Shown here piece after piece: positions 35,108 through 44,730 of a DNA stretch of 64,000 nt (position 1 is the stretch's first letter; every line of letters starts with the position of its first letter). This stretch comes from Pascua guehoae (taxonomy: Eukaryota > Basidiomycota > Tremellomycetes > Trichosporonales > Trichosporonaceae), in the NCBI GenBank assembly GCA_001600415.1, contig BCJX01000014.1, positions 1 to 64,000 of the forward strand, read 5' to 3'. The notes beneath the pieces are model-generated. The model ran no database searches, had not been told where the DNA came from, and was given only the letters and a program-made list of their open reading frames with translations. The position numbers were made by a program, and so were the translations under genes.

Positions 35108-35532
35108 GCTAGAGAGGGATGAGGGATGGTGGATGGAGATGTTGAGCTTGGTTCGAAGGTGACTTGGTGACTGTTCAGTTCGGGTCGGGCATGATCGTCG
35201 CAAACGGCAACAAACGCCACGTGGGCGTCACGTGATCCCAGCGTAAATGTCCCCCTTCAAGCGCCTGCACCATGCAGCATTCAGCATGCAGTATGCAGTA
35301 CCAAAAGTTGAACGTATGCAGTATCCAGTGCATGTCCATGCATACCTACCTATCAACAGAGCTCTTGTAGAAGTACAGATGCATGCATAAAAGCCAGAGG
35401 CAGAATCAGCGACGCGCCCAGGGGTGGATTGTGGCGGGCCGGCTCGAGCCGATATCCATGTATCCATCTTTCCGAACTCGACTTGATCTCGAACCAAACT
35501 CCAACCTTCGCAATCTCCATCTGCACACCGCC
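35108..35532. promoter_or_regulatory. Divergent promoter YAF9/COQ6
   Basis: Two CACGTG boxes at 35218-35223 and 35229-35234 (the second in the form TCACGTGA) lie 111-122 bp from the YAF9 start and about 300 bp from the COQ6 start. A cluster of ATGCAGYA words lies at 35271-35345. bHLH/Cbf1-type regulators bind CACGTG in fungi; regulation here is inferred. Confidence 0.5.
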
Positions 35533-38110
35533 ATGCGCCGCGCCCTCCCCCACCTCGACCGCGCGTCGACATCACTCGCACGCGGGCCTGTGTCTCGTGC
35601 ACCTCTCCCCAGCGTCGCCCGCGTTGCCCGCGTTGCGGGGGCCAGCGCGCCGGCTCAACTCCACTCGCGCGCGTCGTCGTCCGTCCGGCCTTGCGCGTCC
35701 TCCACCCCAGTCTGGGGCTCTGTCCGCTCTCATTCGACGTCGGCTGCGCCTGCGGCGCCGATACCCCCGATCGCGGACGGGGATACGTACGATATTGTGA
35801 TTATTGGCGGTGGGCCTGCGGGGCTTGCGCTCGCTACTGCTCTGCGTGAGTCGCGTTGAGAAATGGATGTTGCTTGTTGGCCGGTTGGTCGTGTGTGATG
35901 GTGCTGACGCTATGATGGTTGTACTTGTCATTGATACATGTCGACGCGTTTCTGTCCGATCCCCGCTCACCTACCCCCCGCACTCTACACCTACCGCGTG
36001 CGACCTACCACCTGCCCTACGGCGCCAACACCAACCCCCTACGTCCCCGACGACCCCTGCGTCCAACGCCCATCTAACCCCCACCCACACCCACAGTCTC
36101 GCACAAAACCCTCGCGGACACCACACGCATCCTCCTCCTCGAGGGCGGGTCGCTCGCGCCGGTGCGCGGCTGGGACGATGCGGGGAAATGGTCCAACCGC
36201 GTGTCGTCGCTCACGGCGGAGAATATCGAGTGGTTGCAAGGTGGGTACGGGGGGAGTGGAGGGTGGGGAGGGTGTGGGAGGGGGAGGGGGAGGGGGAGGG
36301 GGAGGGGTAGACTGGTATAGAAAGGGTGGACTGGCATGAGACCCCGGGGGCTGGAGACGACGAGACCACGGAACGAGGGGACCGAGGATCCCAGAGGAGA
36401 CTCCAGCCAAGGCGCGGGGAGAGGGAGTAGGGGCACGGCGAACTGGGGGAGGGGGGCTGGGACGGAGAGCGGAAGACGAGGACCGAAGGCGCGGGGAGAA
36501 GGGCCCGTAGAGGGTGCGGGCCGTCCCACAGTTGGCTACAGGCCTGTGAGGTGGACTGGGAGGTACGGACGCGCTCGTGGTCTTGATGCCGACGACGTGA
36601 CCCGTCCCCGTGTACGACTTGATGCTGTGCCCTGTAACCCGCTTCATGCTGGCCACGAGGCCCGCAGCTGCTGGCTCATGCTCTCGTTTACCACCGTCGT
36701 ACGCACTCGCTAACACTAGACATCGGCGCGTGGACCAACATTGCGCTCCCGCGGAGCCGGGCGGTGGACGACATTATCGTGTTTGCCAACCCGGACGCCG
36801 ACTCTACGCCCATGCTGCATTTCCCGCCGACCGACGGGCCGTTGGCGCGCATGACGGAAAACATTAATCTGCAGCGTGCGCTGCTGCGTACTGTCGAGTC
36901 GTTGTCGGCGTCTGCTCCGGGCGGCGGTGTGACTGTGCGCGAGGGGGCGCGCGTGTCCGAGATGCACTACGGCGAGGGGCGGGGGTGGGTGGGTCTGCGA
37001 CTCGGCGAGGACGAGTGGGTGCGCGGGTCGCTGGTGATTGGCGCCGACGGGCCCAACTCGCCCGCCCGGCGGTTTGCGCAGATTGACACGTTTGGGCACG
37101 CGTACGATGCACACGGCGTGGTGGCGACGCTGGCGCACGACGTCTCGGCCGTGTGGCCAAACCACACTGCCTTCCAGCGTTTCCTGCCGACGGGTCCGCT
37201 GGCGTTCTTGCCCCTCGCAGACGACGCAAGCACAATGGTGTGGTCGACGACGCCCGCGCTCGCCGCGGCACTCAAGCGCCTCTCGCCCGCCGCGCTCGTG
37301 CACGCCATCAATGCGGGGTGGACGCTGCCCGAACCCGACCTCAAGGTGCTCACGGACGCGCTCCTGAGCGCCGACGCCATGGGCGCGCCCCTGTCGGAAT
37401 TCGGCGTCGCGGGCGTCCTCGCCACCCTCCCCCCGCCGCCCGTGACCAACTCACCGCTCCCGCCCCACGTCACGGGCGTCGACGGCGCGTCGGTCGCGTC
37501 CTTCCCCCTCCGCCTCAGCCATGCCGACAGCTACACGGCGCACCGCGTCGCCCTCGTCGGCGACGCAGCACACACCACCCACCCCCTGGCGGGGCAGGGC
37601 CTCAACGCCGGCCTCGCAGACGCGCGCGTCCTCGCATCCACACTCGCCTCGGCGCGCGGCCTCGGCGCAGACCTCGGCAGCGTCACGGCCCTCGCGCCCT
37701 ACCCGCGTCAACGCTACTTGCCAAACCACATCATGCTCGCCGCCGTCGACAAGCTCAACAGCGTCTTTGGCGCTCGCAACCCCCTCATCAACTGGGCGCG
37801 CGGCACAGGTCTCGAGGTCATCAACGAGCTCACGCCCCTCAAGGCCTTTTTCATGGCAAACGCTGGCTCGGGGAAACACACACCCCGCACACCCCAGGAC
37901 CGCACGTATGGACGCCAGTACGCCGACGAACCACTCCCCGGCCGTCTGGCGGGTCTGCCAGCCGCGCTCGCGGGCGCCGTCGAGGGCGTCCAGGTCGCGC
38001 AGAGCGTGGTTGCCGCCGCTGGCGATGTGATTGCCGCAGGTATCAAGAATGTCCTCCGTCGCGGCGCGGATGCCCTCGAGCAGCGCGAGAGCGGGCGCGG
38101 GCAGAACTGA
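35533..38110 (+). CDS. COQ6: Ubiquinone biosynthesis monooxygenase Coq6
   Basis: Exons 35533-35845, 36097-36240 and 36720-38110 join to about 615 residues, longer than the ~470-480 of yeast and human Coq6. The N-terminus is an Arg/Ser/Ala-rich mitochondrial presequence of about 70-85 residues. Flavin hydroxylase motifs follow: the FAD dinucleotide-binding YDIVIIGGGPAGLALA (about 87-102), the WSNRVSSLT region, the DG motif GADGPNSPARR (about 261), and the GD motif VGDAAHTTHPLAGQGLN (about 432). Coq6 hydroxylates the ring at C5 in coenzyme Q synthesis on the matrix side of the inner membrane. Introns of 251 and 479 nt are long; the second carries a G-rich repeat. The C-terminal ~100 residues are poorly conserved and Ala-rich. 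Confidence 0.93.
36275..36308. repeat. (GGGGGA)n G-rich repeat in COQ6 intron 2
   Basis: About five GGGGGA hexamers on the coding strand could form a G-quadruplex in DNA or pre-mRNA. Confidence 0.8.
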
Positions 38111-38503
38111 GCGGGCGTAGGCCGATGTAGGGCCCGGGTGACTCGTAGCTCGTGCGCTTGTATAAAAGCATTCTGTCACTGACATGCACCACTTTATTCG
38201 CACAGACTGGCTGTATAAAAGAGTATCATTTGTTCCCTTCCCACTTGCCAACTCTACTGTACACCCCTCATCGGCCTGACTCCACGCACGCCACTGACAG
38301 GCGCGTACCACTTACTCTACTCTACTGACTTTGTCATGCGATACATGGACATGGACATGGACAGACGGCTACAATACAAATATATACAACACGCTTGCAC
38401 CAAGTGTTCTCCGGTCTCTTATTCCTCTCCTTGCTCGCCTGGAGCGGAATCGAGGCGTGTCGACGGCTCCACGCTGTCGACGGTTCAACGCCGAATTGAG
38501 GGG
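38111..38503. other. Convergent intergenic region COQ6/Zn2Cys6-like gene
   Basis: It contains two TATAAAAG words (38161-38168, 38213-38220) 52 bp apart and a short (ACATGG)n run at 38343-38361. No gene is supported. The TATAAAAG pair may serve 3' processing or an unannotated transcript. Confidence 0.45.
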
Positions 38504-41267
38504 TTATACCGTCGCACACGCAGCTGGGTCGGGATGCGTCGGGTCCACGGCCATCGGCTCGGATACCTCTGTGGGTCCCACAGCCTTTGGAGCTACCGCC
38601 GGCGCCTCAGCCTCACTCGACGCTGCCTCCGTTACCGCTTCCCTGCTCGAGGTCACGGCGTCCGTTCCCGCGGCCGAAGTCGTCGGCAATGCCTTTGTGC
38701 CCACTGCCCCACTCCCCGGCACTGCCTTTGTTCCCACCGCCCCACTCGTTACAACTGCCTTGGTCCCCACCGCCCCACCCGCCTTTGCCTCACCCTCAAC
38801 CCCCTTGCCCTTCTTCTTGATCTTGGCCGCCTTGGGCTTCGGGTTGAGCCACGAGTACATTTCGTCAAAGGACATGGCACCCATGTCCCCAATCGTCTGT
38901 TGTCAGATTTCGCGTTGCCGCTCACGTTGCTCACCTGGCGAAACGACATGTGGGCGGGATCACGCGTCTCGGATTCCGACTCCGAGTCGGAGCCTGCGGC
39001 GGCTCGCTTTTTCTTTCCTTTGCCCTTGCCGTTGCCGCTCGATACAGTCACCGGCGCGGCCTCGCCCATTCCAATCTCACCGGGGATCGTGCCACTTGCC
39101 TCGCCACGAACTGGCACGATACCGCTCGCACCGTTCGCCTCGGCCTTGGCCCGCTCTCTTGCGCGGCGTTTGCGCGTGGCGGCGCTCACGGCCTTCGTCT
39201 TGCGCGGGCGCGGGGTCCCACTGCGGGTACGGGATGGGCTGCCAGAGCCTCCTGCGTTGGCCATGTTCTTTCCAGGAAGATTGACAGACTTGGGCGTAGG
39301 CCTACGAGGCTTAGGCGCCGGGAGGCGAACCTTGATCGGCTGGTGAACAGGGATCGTGCTCGCACTGGCGTCGTTGAACGGCGAAGACCCGTCGATAAGA
39401 CCAGCGGCCGCGTAGGCGCGAGTTAACGCCCTGGTGCTCGGGCGACTGCTCATACTGCTGCCTGGGCGGCTGTCGTGCGTGCTCAGGCGGCTGCTTGGGC
39501 GGCTCGAACTCCTCGTTGTGGGTCGAGTGGGCCCGCTCGGCGGCTGGGGTGCCGACACGACTGGGTCATTTAACATTATCGCATCGAGCATGTCCATGCC
39601 GACAAATGGCTGAGAGGCATCACCGGTAGCGTGTCGGGTCGCAGCAGTATTGGTACCGTCGTTGAGAACAGGAGGAGGGAATAGATTGGGCATGACACGG
39701 CCAGTGTTGTCGACCCATTTGCCACCAATGTTCATCTCGGCGGCGAGGGAGCCAACGCCATTTCCGTGGTTGGAGAGCTTTGGCTGCCGGAGTTGGCCCA
39801 AGAAAGCAGCGTTCGGCTCATTGGGGTTGGGTACATGGTGAGAAGGGGCGATGGTAAGAGGTTGTCCTTGGCCTGGTGCCACAGGAAACTGCGACGGAGC
39901 CAGCTGGTTCTGGCCTCCGGGAGGAAGAGCAAACTGCGACGCCGCCCCCGAAGGAAACACCGAGTTCAGGCCAAAGGGCAAGGAAGAGTCTTGAGTGCTC
40001 TGCGACGACGGCGCTTGTCCAACACCCGAGTTGAAACCAGCAGGCAGGGAAGAACCTTGAATGCACTGCGAGGAAGGTGCCAAGGAAAGCTGCTCCAAGC
40101 TTAACCCCACTGGTTGGGAAGAGCCTTGAGTCGAGTTTAATCCAAACTGCTGCGTGTGCTGCGACGAGCTTCCGGGCATGTACTGCTGCTGGCCCTGGAG
40201 CATTGTTGAAAAAGACGCCGTGAGGTCCTGGAACCGAGGCGAGTATGTGGCGGGTGTGTGCGTTGTGGGGGAGAACAGAGGCGTCCCAAAGGGGCTGTTC
40301 GAAAAGGACGGAGGTGAGGCGGAAGAGTATGCCGAGTTGTATTCGGCGGCGGTGCGTGTTGCGGCGCTGTACATAGACTGGTCCATTAAAGACGACGATG
40401 GCATCTGTTGTGCTTGGGACGGCGCATGAGCGGCATCTTGAGACGAGCTGCCAATGTCCGAGACCTGCGTCGAGGCTTGCCGCGAAGGAGCGGGGACGGG
40501 TTTGGCTTCCTCCTCAACACTACCCTTTGCACGGGTGGCTCGTGAAGAGGCACGCGAGGACGGGGCAGTGTTCCCAGCGCTGGCGCGAGCAGCCTCCTGC
40601 TTCAACGCTTGGTTCCTCTCCTTGATTGTTTCCTTGCTCGCCGCCACAATGGCCTCGAGGCGGGTTTCGTCGGTTGTGGCCGTGGCGGGAAAGTAGGCGC
40701 CGGGAAGATTCGCCCAGCACACAGGGTCTGTCGGGTCGGCCACACGCAGCGAACAGCGCGTGTCGCTGACGACGCAGTCGTAGCAGCTGCGGTCGAGTAA
40801 GCGAGGGTACAAGAAATTAGAGTGAGGGGGGAAGGTTGTTGTGAGCCGAGACAATGGAGCTGGGCGAGTGTCGCCATGGTGACTCACTCGGACACAACAC
40901 GGTGGCGGTAGCGCTTGGCTTCATGGCGCTTTGCAACTACAATACACGACGAGTTGGACCGCGCACACGCATCGCACCGCTCAGCCTCTGTTGTGTGTTC
41001 AGTGGCTTGTGGATAAAGGTGAACGTACTAGCAACCTCGACAAGTAAGTTGCGAGGTTTGCTGAGGCGAGCAAAGAACGACTTGCCGCGTCGGTGTTGGA
41101 TGATAAAGTCCTTTGTGGTGAGTATACCGTTTGGTGGCGATCTGGTCTCTCACCTTGCCGGGTAGGCTGCCCTTGCTCCACTGGTCCACGTCGACGCGGT
41201 CCCACACGCCCTCGGAGATCATCTTCTTGTTGAGCGGCGGATGGGGACGGAGCGACAGGTTGCTCAT
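38504..41267 (-). CDS. Zn2Cys6-like nuclear protein with low-complexity tail
   Basis: Exons 41267-41154, 41110-41029, 40987-40888, 40786-38935 and 38896-38504 join to about 846 residues. The N-terminus (SEGVWDRVDVDQWSKGSLPG) and a basic block precede two CxxC-x6-C half-motifs, CDACARSNSSC and CYDCVVSDTRC. Together they give C-x2-C-x6-C-x19-C-x2-C-x6-C, a binuclear zinc cluster pattern with an unusually long middle spacer. An intron splits the two halves. The rest is Ser/Gln/Pro-rich with repeats (SSQ-TQGSS-P-GLN), a basic KTKAVSAATRKRRARERAK stretch (likely nuclear localisation), and near the C-terminus AVGTKA-type repeats. A transcription-factor role is inferred from the Cys pattern; the family is not firmly identified. 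Confidence 0.75.
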
Positions 41268-41408
41268 GGTGGCTGGGCCAAGGTGGTCCTTGGAGAGTGG
41301 TAGGGGTGGTGGGTGGGTTAAATGAGTGTGGGTGCAGGTCGGTGACTGGGTGGCGAGAGAATGGAAAGGAAGGAGAGAAGGAGTTGATGATGGTTGATAT
41401 AGGGGACA

Positions 41409-41431
41409 TGGAGGAGGAGGAGGAGGAGGAA
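41409..41431. repeat. (GGA)n microsatellite
   Basis: Seven consecutive GGA triplets, followed by AAGGGG repeats. Confidence 0.85.
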
Positions 41432-41919
41432 GGGGAAGGGGAAGGAAGGAGAGGGTGAGAGCAAGGAAGGAGCAAGTCGAAGAGAATGGGACAAGCAAGA
41501 AAGGAAGGAAGGAAAGGGGTGTGTGTTGGGGGAAGGGTGTGGGGAAAAGCGGGGAAGGCGCGGGGGGAAGCAAGGGCGAGGATGACGATGATGATGAAAA
41601 CAAAAACAATAGCGAGGACAATAACAATACAACAATACAAAGGGGCAAAGTGTAATGCAATGCAATACAATGCATGCAACGGGGGTCCGGTCGCAACGGG
41701 TGGAGTGCATGTCCGTTGGCGAGAGGGCGCAGGGGCGCATTGTGCATTATGCACGAGGCAAAAGGTATGGAGCATGGTATTGGAAAATGAGAGTGAGCTT
41801 GGGCGCCATGGATGCATGTCCCAAAGTGTAACATGCAGCGTGTGTGGTGTATGGAGTGTGGTGTGCACGGTCATTGCAACAAGACACGACAAGGCGGCAT
41901 GACTCAAAAATGCATTCAC

Positions 41920-41942
41920 TTCTCTCCCTCTCTCTCTCTCTG
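41920..41942. repeat. (CT)n microsatellite
   Basis: About eleven CT units with one interruption. Confidence 0.85.
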
Positions 41943-43145
41943 TCAGAGTGCACTGTGTGGTGGAATGCGCCATGCTGCATTGAACCGATAATGATCGACA
42001 CGCAACCGAACCATGCCTGGGCCCGCTGGTCATGTGCAGGAGCTGCAGAGCTGCAGAGCTACTGTATGTACAGTAGTATGCAGAGATGCACAGGGCACAT
42101 TAGCACAAGAGGGGTATAATTTACATCGAGGGAAATGATCAACGCACTGACCCACACACATCCACACACACAGTATCACCTCTTGCCTCCTTCCTTTGCC
42201 GCTTAGCAAGGGGTGCGGCATGTCCTGTTGCCTTGGCTACTATCTAGGGTACGCGCTCCAGACGGTACGGGGGCACGTGCAGAGGCAGTAGCAGGGAACA
42301 AGATAAACAATAGAGAGGTAGGGATGCTGCGGTCGTGGCCAAGCTGATACCTACATACAGTACCTGGCAACTGGCAGGCAAGTGCCAGGTCAAGTGTATG
42401 TGTGAATGTGGCGAACCGTGCAAAGTGGCACATTGGCCATGAGAAGCGACGCTAGCGAAGCTCCGACAACAAATTATACGTTTCTATATTCCCATGCATA
42501 TTCCAGCCCCTCCGACGCGCCAAGTGCTCAAAGTGACCCCCCTAGGAACAGCACCCTCCCTCTCGCAATCTCACGGTGCATGACGGTCGCGATTGGTGCT
42601 TGGAATGGCAAAAGCCTGTGGCTCTGTGGAATCTGTGGTGCTCGGCACCCCAGCCCTTTGGTCAATCAGTAGGGTGTTGATGCACAGACCTTTACGCCCA
42701 GAATGTGAAACATGGGTTTCCTCGCCACGCCATAAATGGACGATTAAAGACACATGCTGGTATGCTTCGCGCCAGGGTTGGGACGTGTGCACGATGAGGG
42801 CAGGTAAATCCTGCATGCCATAGCCAACGGCCACGGACGCGGGTATGTTGTCATCCTTCGTATTGTGCCCCATCACGGGACACTCGGTTTGGGAAGGCCA
42901 CAGTGGCTAACAGAAAGGCTGCGACTGCGACTACCTCCTGGGTGTGCCGAGGGGTGCTTGAACCGACGCCTCGGATCCTCTGCCTTGCGATATGGCACAA
43001 ATCCTACAGAACGGTATAGACGTGGGAGCAACGAAGTGGCAGTCGCATCGTCGCAACCCTTATTGGACGGTCACTGTGTTGGGATGTCTATTGTGCCGTA
43101 CACGCGACCTCGAGCAGGAGTTGATTCTCCCGTTGGTGACATGTG

Positions 43146-44000
43146 TCAGCAAATATGCACATCCTTGGCATTGCTGCACAAAGCCCTGTATACATTGGCC
43201 CGCTTAAAGATTGGATCCTTCCCTGGCGTGTCAGCAAGGCTCTTGACAAAAACCTCTGTGATAATGCCTTGTGCTGGGTGTGACGCAGCGCGCAGCCGAG
43301 TCAACCCTTGTGGGAGCATTGCAAAGGTTACAGGTTGCAGCGCTTCCAAAAGGTGGTGGCATAGATTTTTGACCCAAACGAGCCGTTCTGCTTGGGCTGG
43401 TGTGACCTCATGCACGGTGTGTTGCAAGCTTTCTGGTGGCCTGTGTAGAGAGAAAACGACAATATTGGGTGACAGTGACCGAGGTTTCCCTTTGCGGCCT
43501 GGCTGGGGTCCACCCAATCGTGTTCATGAACAACGGACAAGTCGCAATGCGCCTCCAGCCTGGGCGCTGGTAACTGGCCACGCAAGATTTTGGGTACGTC
43601 CACAGGCAATATTTCTAATACGGGTATTACAATTCTACATTTTGAGCACCAGATTCCGAGCTCAATTTGACACCCAATGCATCATTTTTGAAGCTGAAAC
43701 TACTGCCAGTTAGGGAGGCGGCTCGGCCGTTGGGGAGGATCTTGTTTTCTGCAGCATTAGAAAGACCTAGGCTGAAATATTGCAAGAGTGGACATCACCC
43801 AGAAAACTGAGTCGCGTCACTTGCGTCCTCCAGCTTGGTGCAAAAATCTGGGAGCATCGTAACTGCAGGCGAGCTGCCTCGTTGTCAGCCCCCTCGAAAT
43901 CCCGGAACTGCTCCCCGCTTGCCAAACCAACAAGCACGATCTGTTCAGCCAAGGAAAGGCGCAAAGCCCACGCAGTCTCCTCAGCACGACCCCCAAAAAT
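43146..44000 (-). pseudogene. Decayed coding sequence of unknown family
   Basis: On the minus strand several neighbouring segments have protein-like composition but lie in different frames: SIFGGRAEETAWALRLSLAE near 43990-43930, KILPNGRAASLTGSSFSF near 43735-43685, VIPVLEILPVDVPKILRGQL near 43630-43570, and PPESLQHTVHEV...QAERLVWVKNLC down to a stop at 43146. No splice consensus explains the shifts, and no start codon was identified. It could be a broken host gene or an old element. The family is not recognised. The base composition is less GC-rich than in the flanking genes. Confidence 0.35.
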
Positions 44001-44040
44001 ACTCTGACTTCACTGGACCAATTGGGCAAAAAGGCACGTT

Positions 44041-44730
44041 ATCCGCGCAAGCCACCCTCGCAGACTCGAATAGCAGCCAATCCGACGATCCAAACTAGCA
44101 GTATATAGGGAGGAGGTTCCCGGTAACTTTCATTCAAATGACCCGTTTGCCGAGTTGTAAATGGGCCGCCTAGGCTTGCTAGCCTTGTGTCGCGTGTTCG
44201 ACTCACACCCTGTGAAGTAAAGTTTCCTGGTTGTGGCATTCCGTCTGCCCGTAAATGGTGTTAAGCCCAGGGTCCGGGGGGGTGCGAAACACGGCACAAG
44301 GCTTCGGTCTTTTGTCATCTGGATTTCTTTTTGCTTGGTGCAATGCACCAGTCCTCTGTGGGGACCGTGTTGGGTGGGGATCTGGGCAGAGTACGGTGTT
44401 GGTAGTTATTTCTGGGCAGGCCATCTTTTTGTCCCTTCGCCGAATTTTGAGCTCTAAGGAACCATTACAAACTTCTCCTTTTTGGATCCTAATGCATTAA
44501 GTAGCCATTAGAAAACCTCGCCCCTTTTCAAAAACCCACGTGGGTGGGTACTGTCCATCACGTGACCCTGACGTTTTGACTCAATGTCCAAGTGAACGTA
44601 CATGTGTGGCCTTGTGCGCACAAGTTGAAACCAAGCGCGCGCTTGCCTGCCTTGCACAACGAGCAAAACGGCCCACACCCCTTTACATCCTCCACCCACA
44701 CGTCTTCCTCGCCGCTCACAGCCAAAAACG
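44041..44730. promoter_or_regulatory. GCD7 upstream region with paired CACGTG
   Basis: CACGTG boxes lie at 44537-44542 and 44559-44564 (second copy TCACGTGAC), 167-194 bp before the GCD7 start. The rest of the stretch holds no supported gene. Confidence 0.45.

Larger units (their letters stand above)
41268..43145. other. Repeat-rich 5' region of the Zn2Cys6-like gene and gene-poor DNA
   Basis: The plus strand is purine-rich (minus-strand pyrimidine leader) from 41350 to 41660. Simple repeats lie at 41409-41431, 41499-41517 and 41920-41942. From about 42100 on nothing is recognised. Confidence 0.5.

Noticed and set aside
41028..41834. 268-codon minus ORF reading through the first intron of the Zn2Cys6-like gene
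   Set aside because: Its N-terminal two thirds are Pro/Ser/Leu leader sequence; the spliced start at 41267 fits better.
42865..43713. 282-codon plus-strand ORF
   Set aside because: Starts with no support, has odd composition (Arg/Cys/Ser-rich), and the opposite strand reads more like protein; no domain recognised.
44120..44220. tRNA-like sequence containing TGTTCGACTCACA
   Set aside because: A T-arm-like hairpin is present but no matching acceptor stem or normal anticodon arm could be paired.
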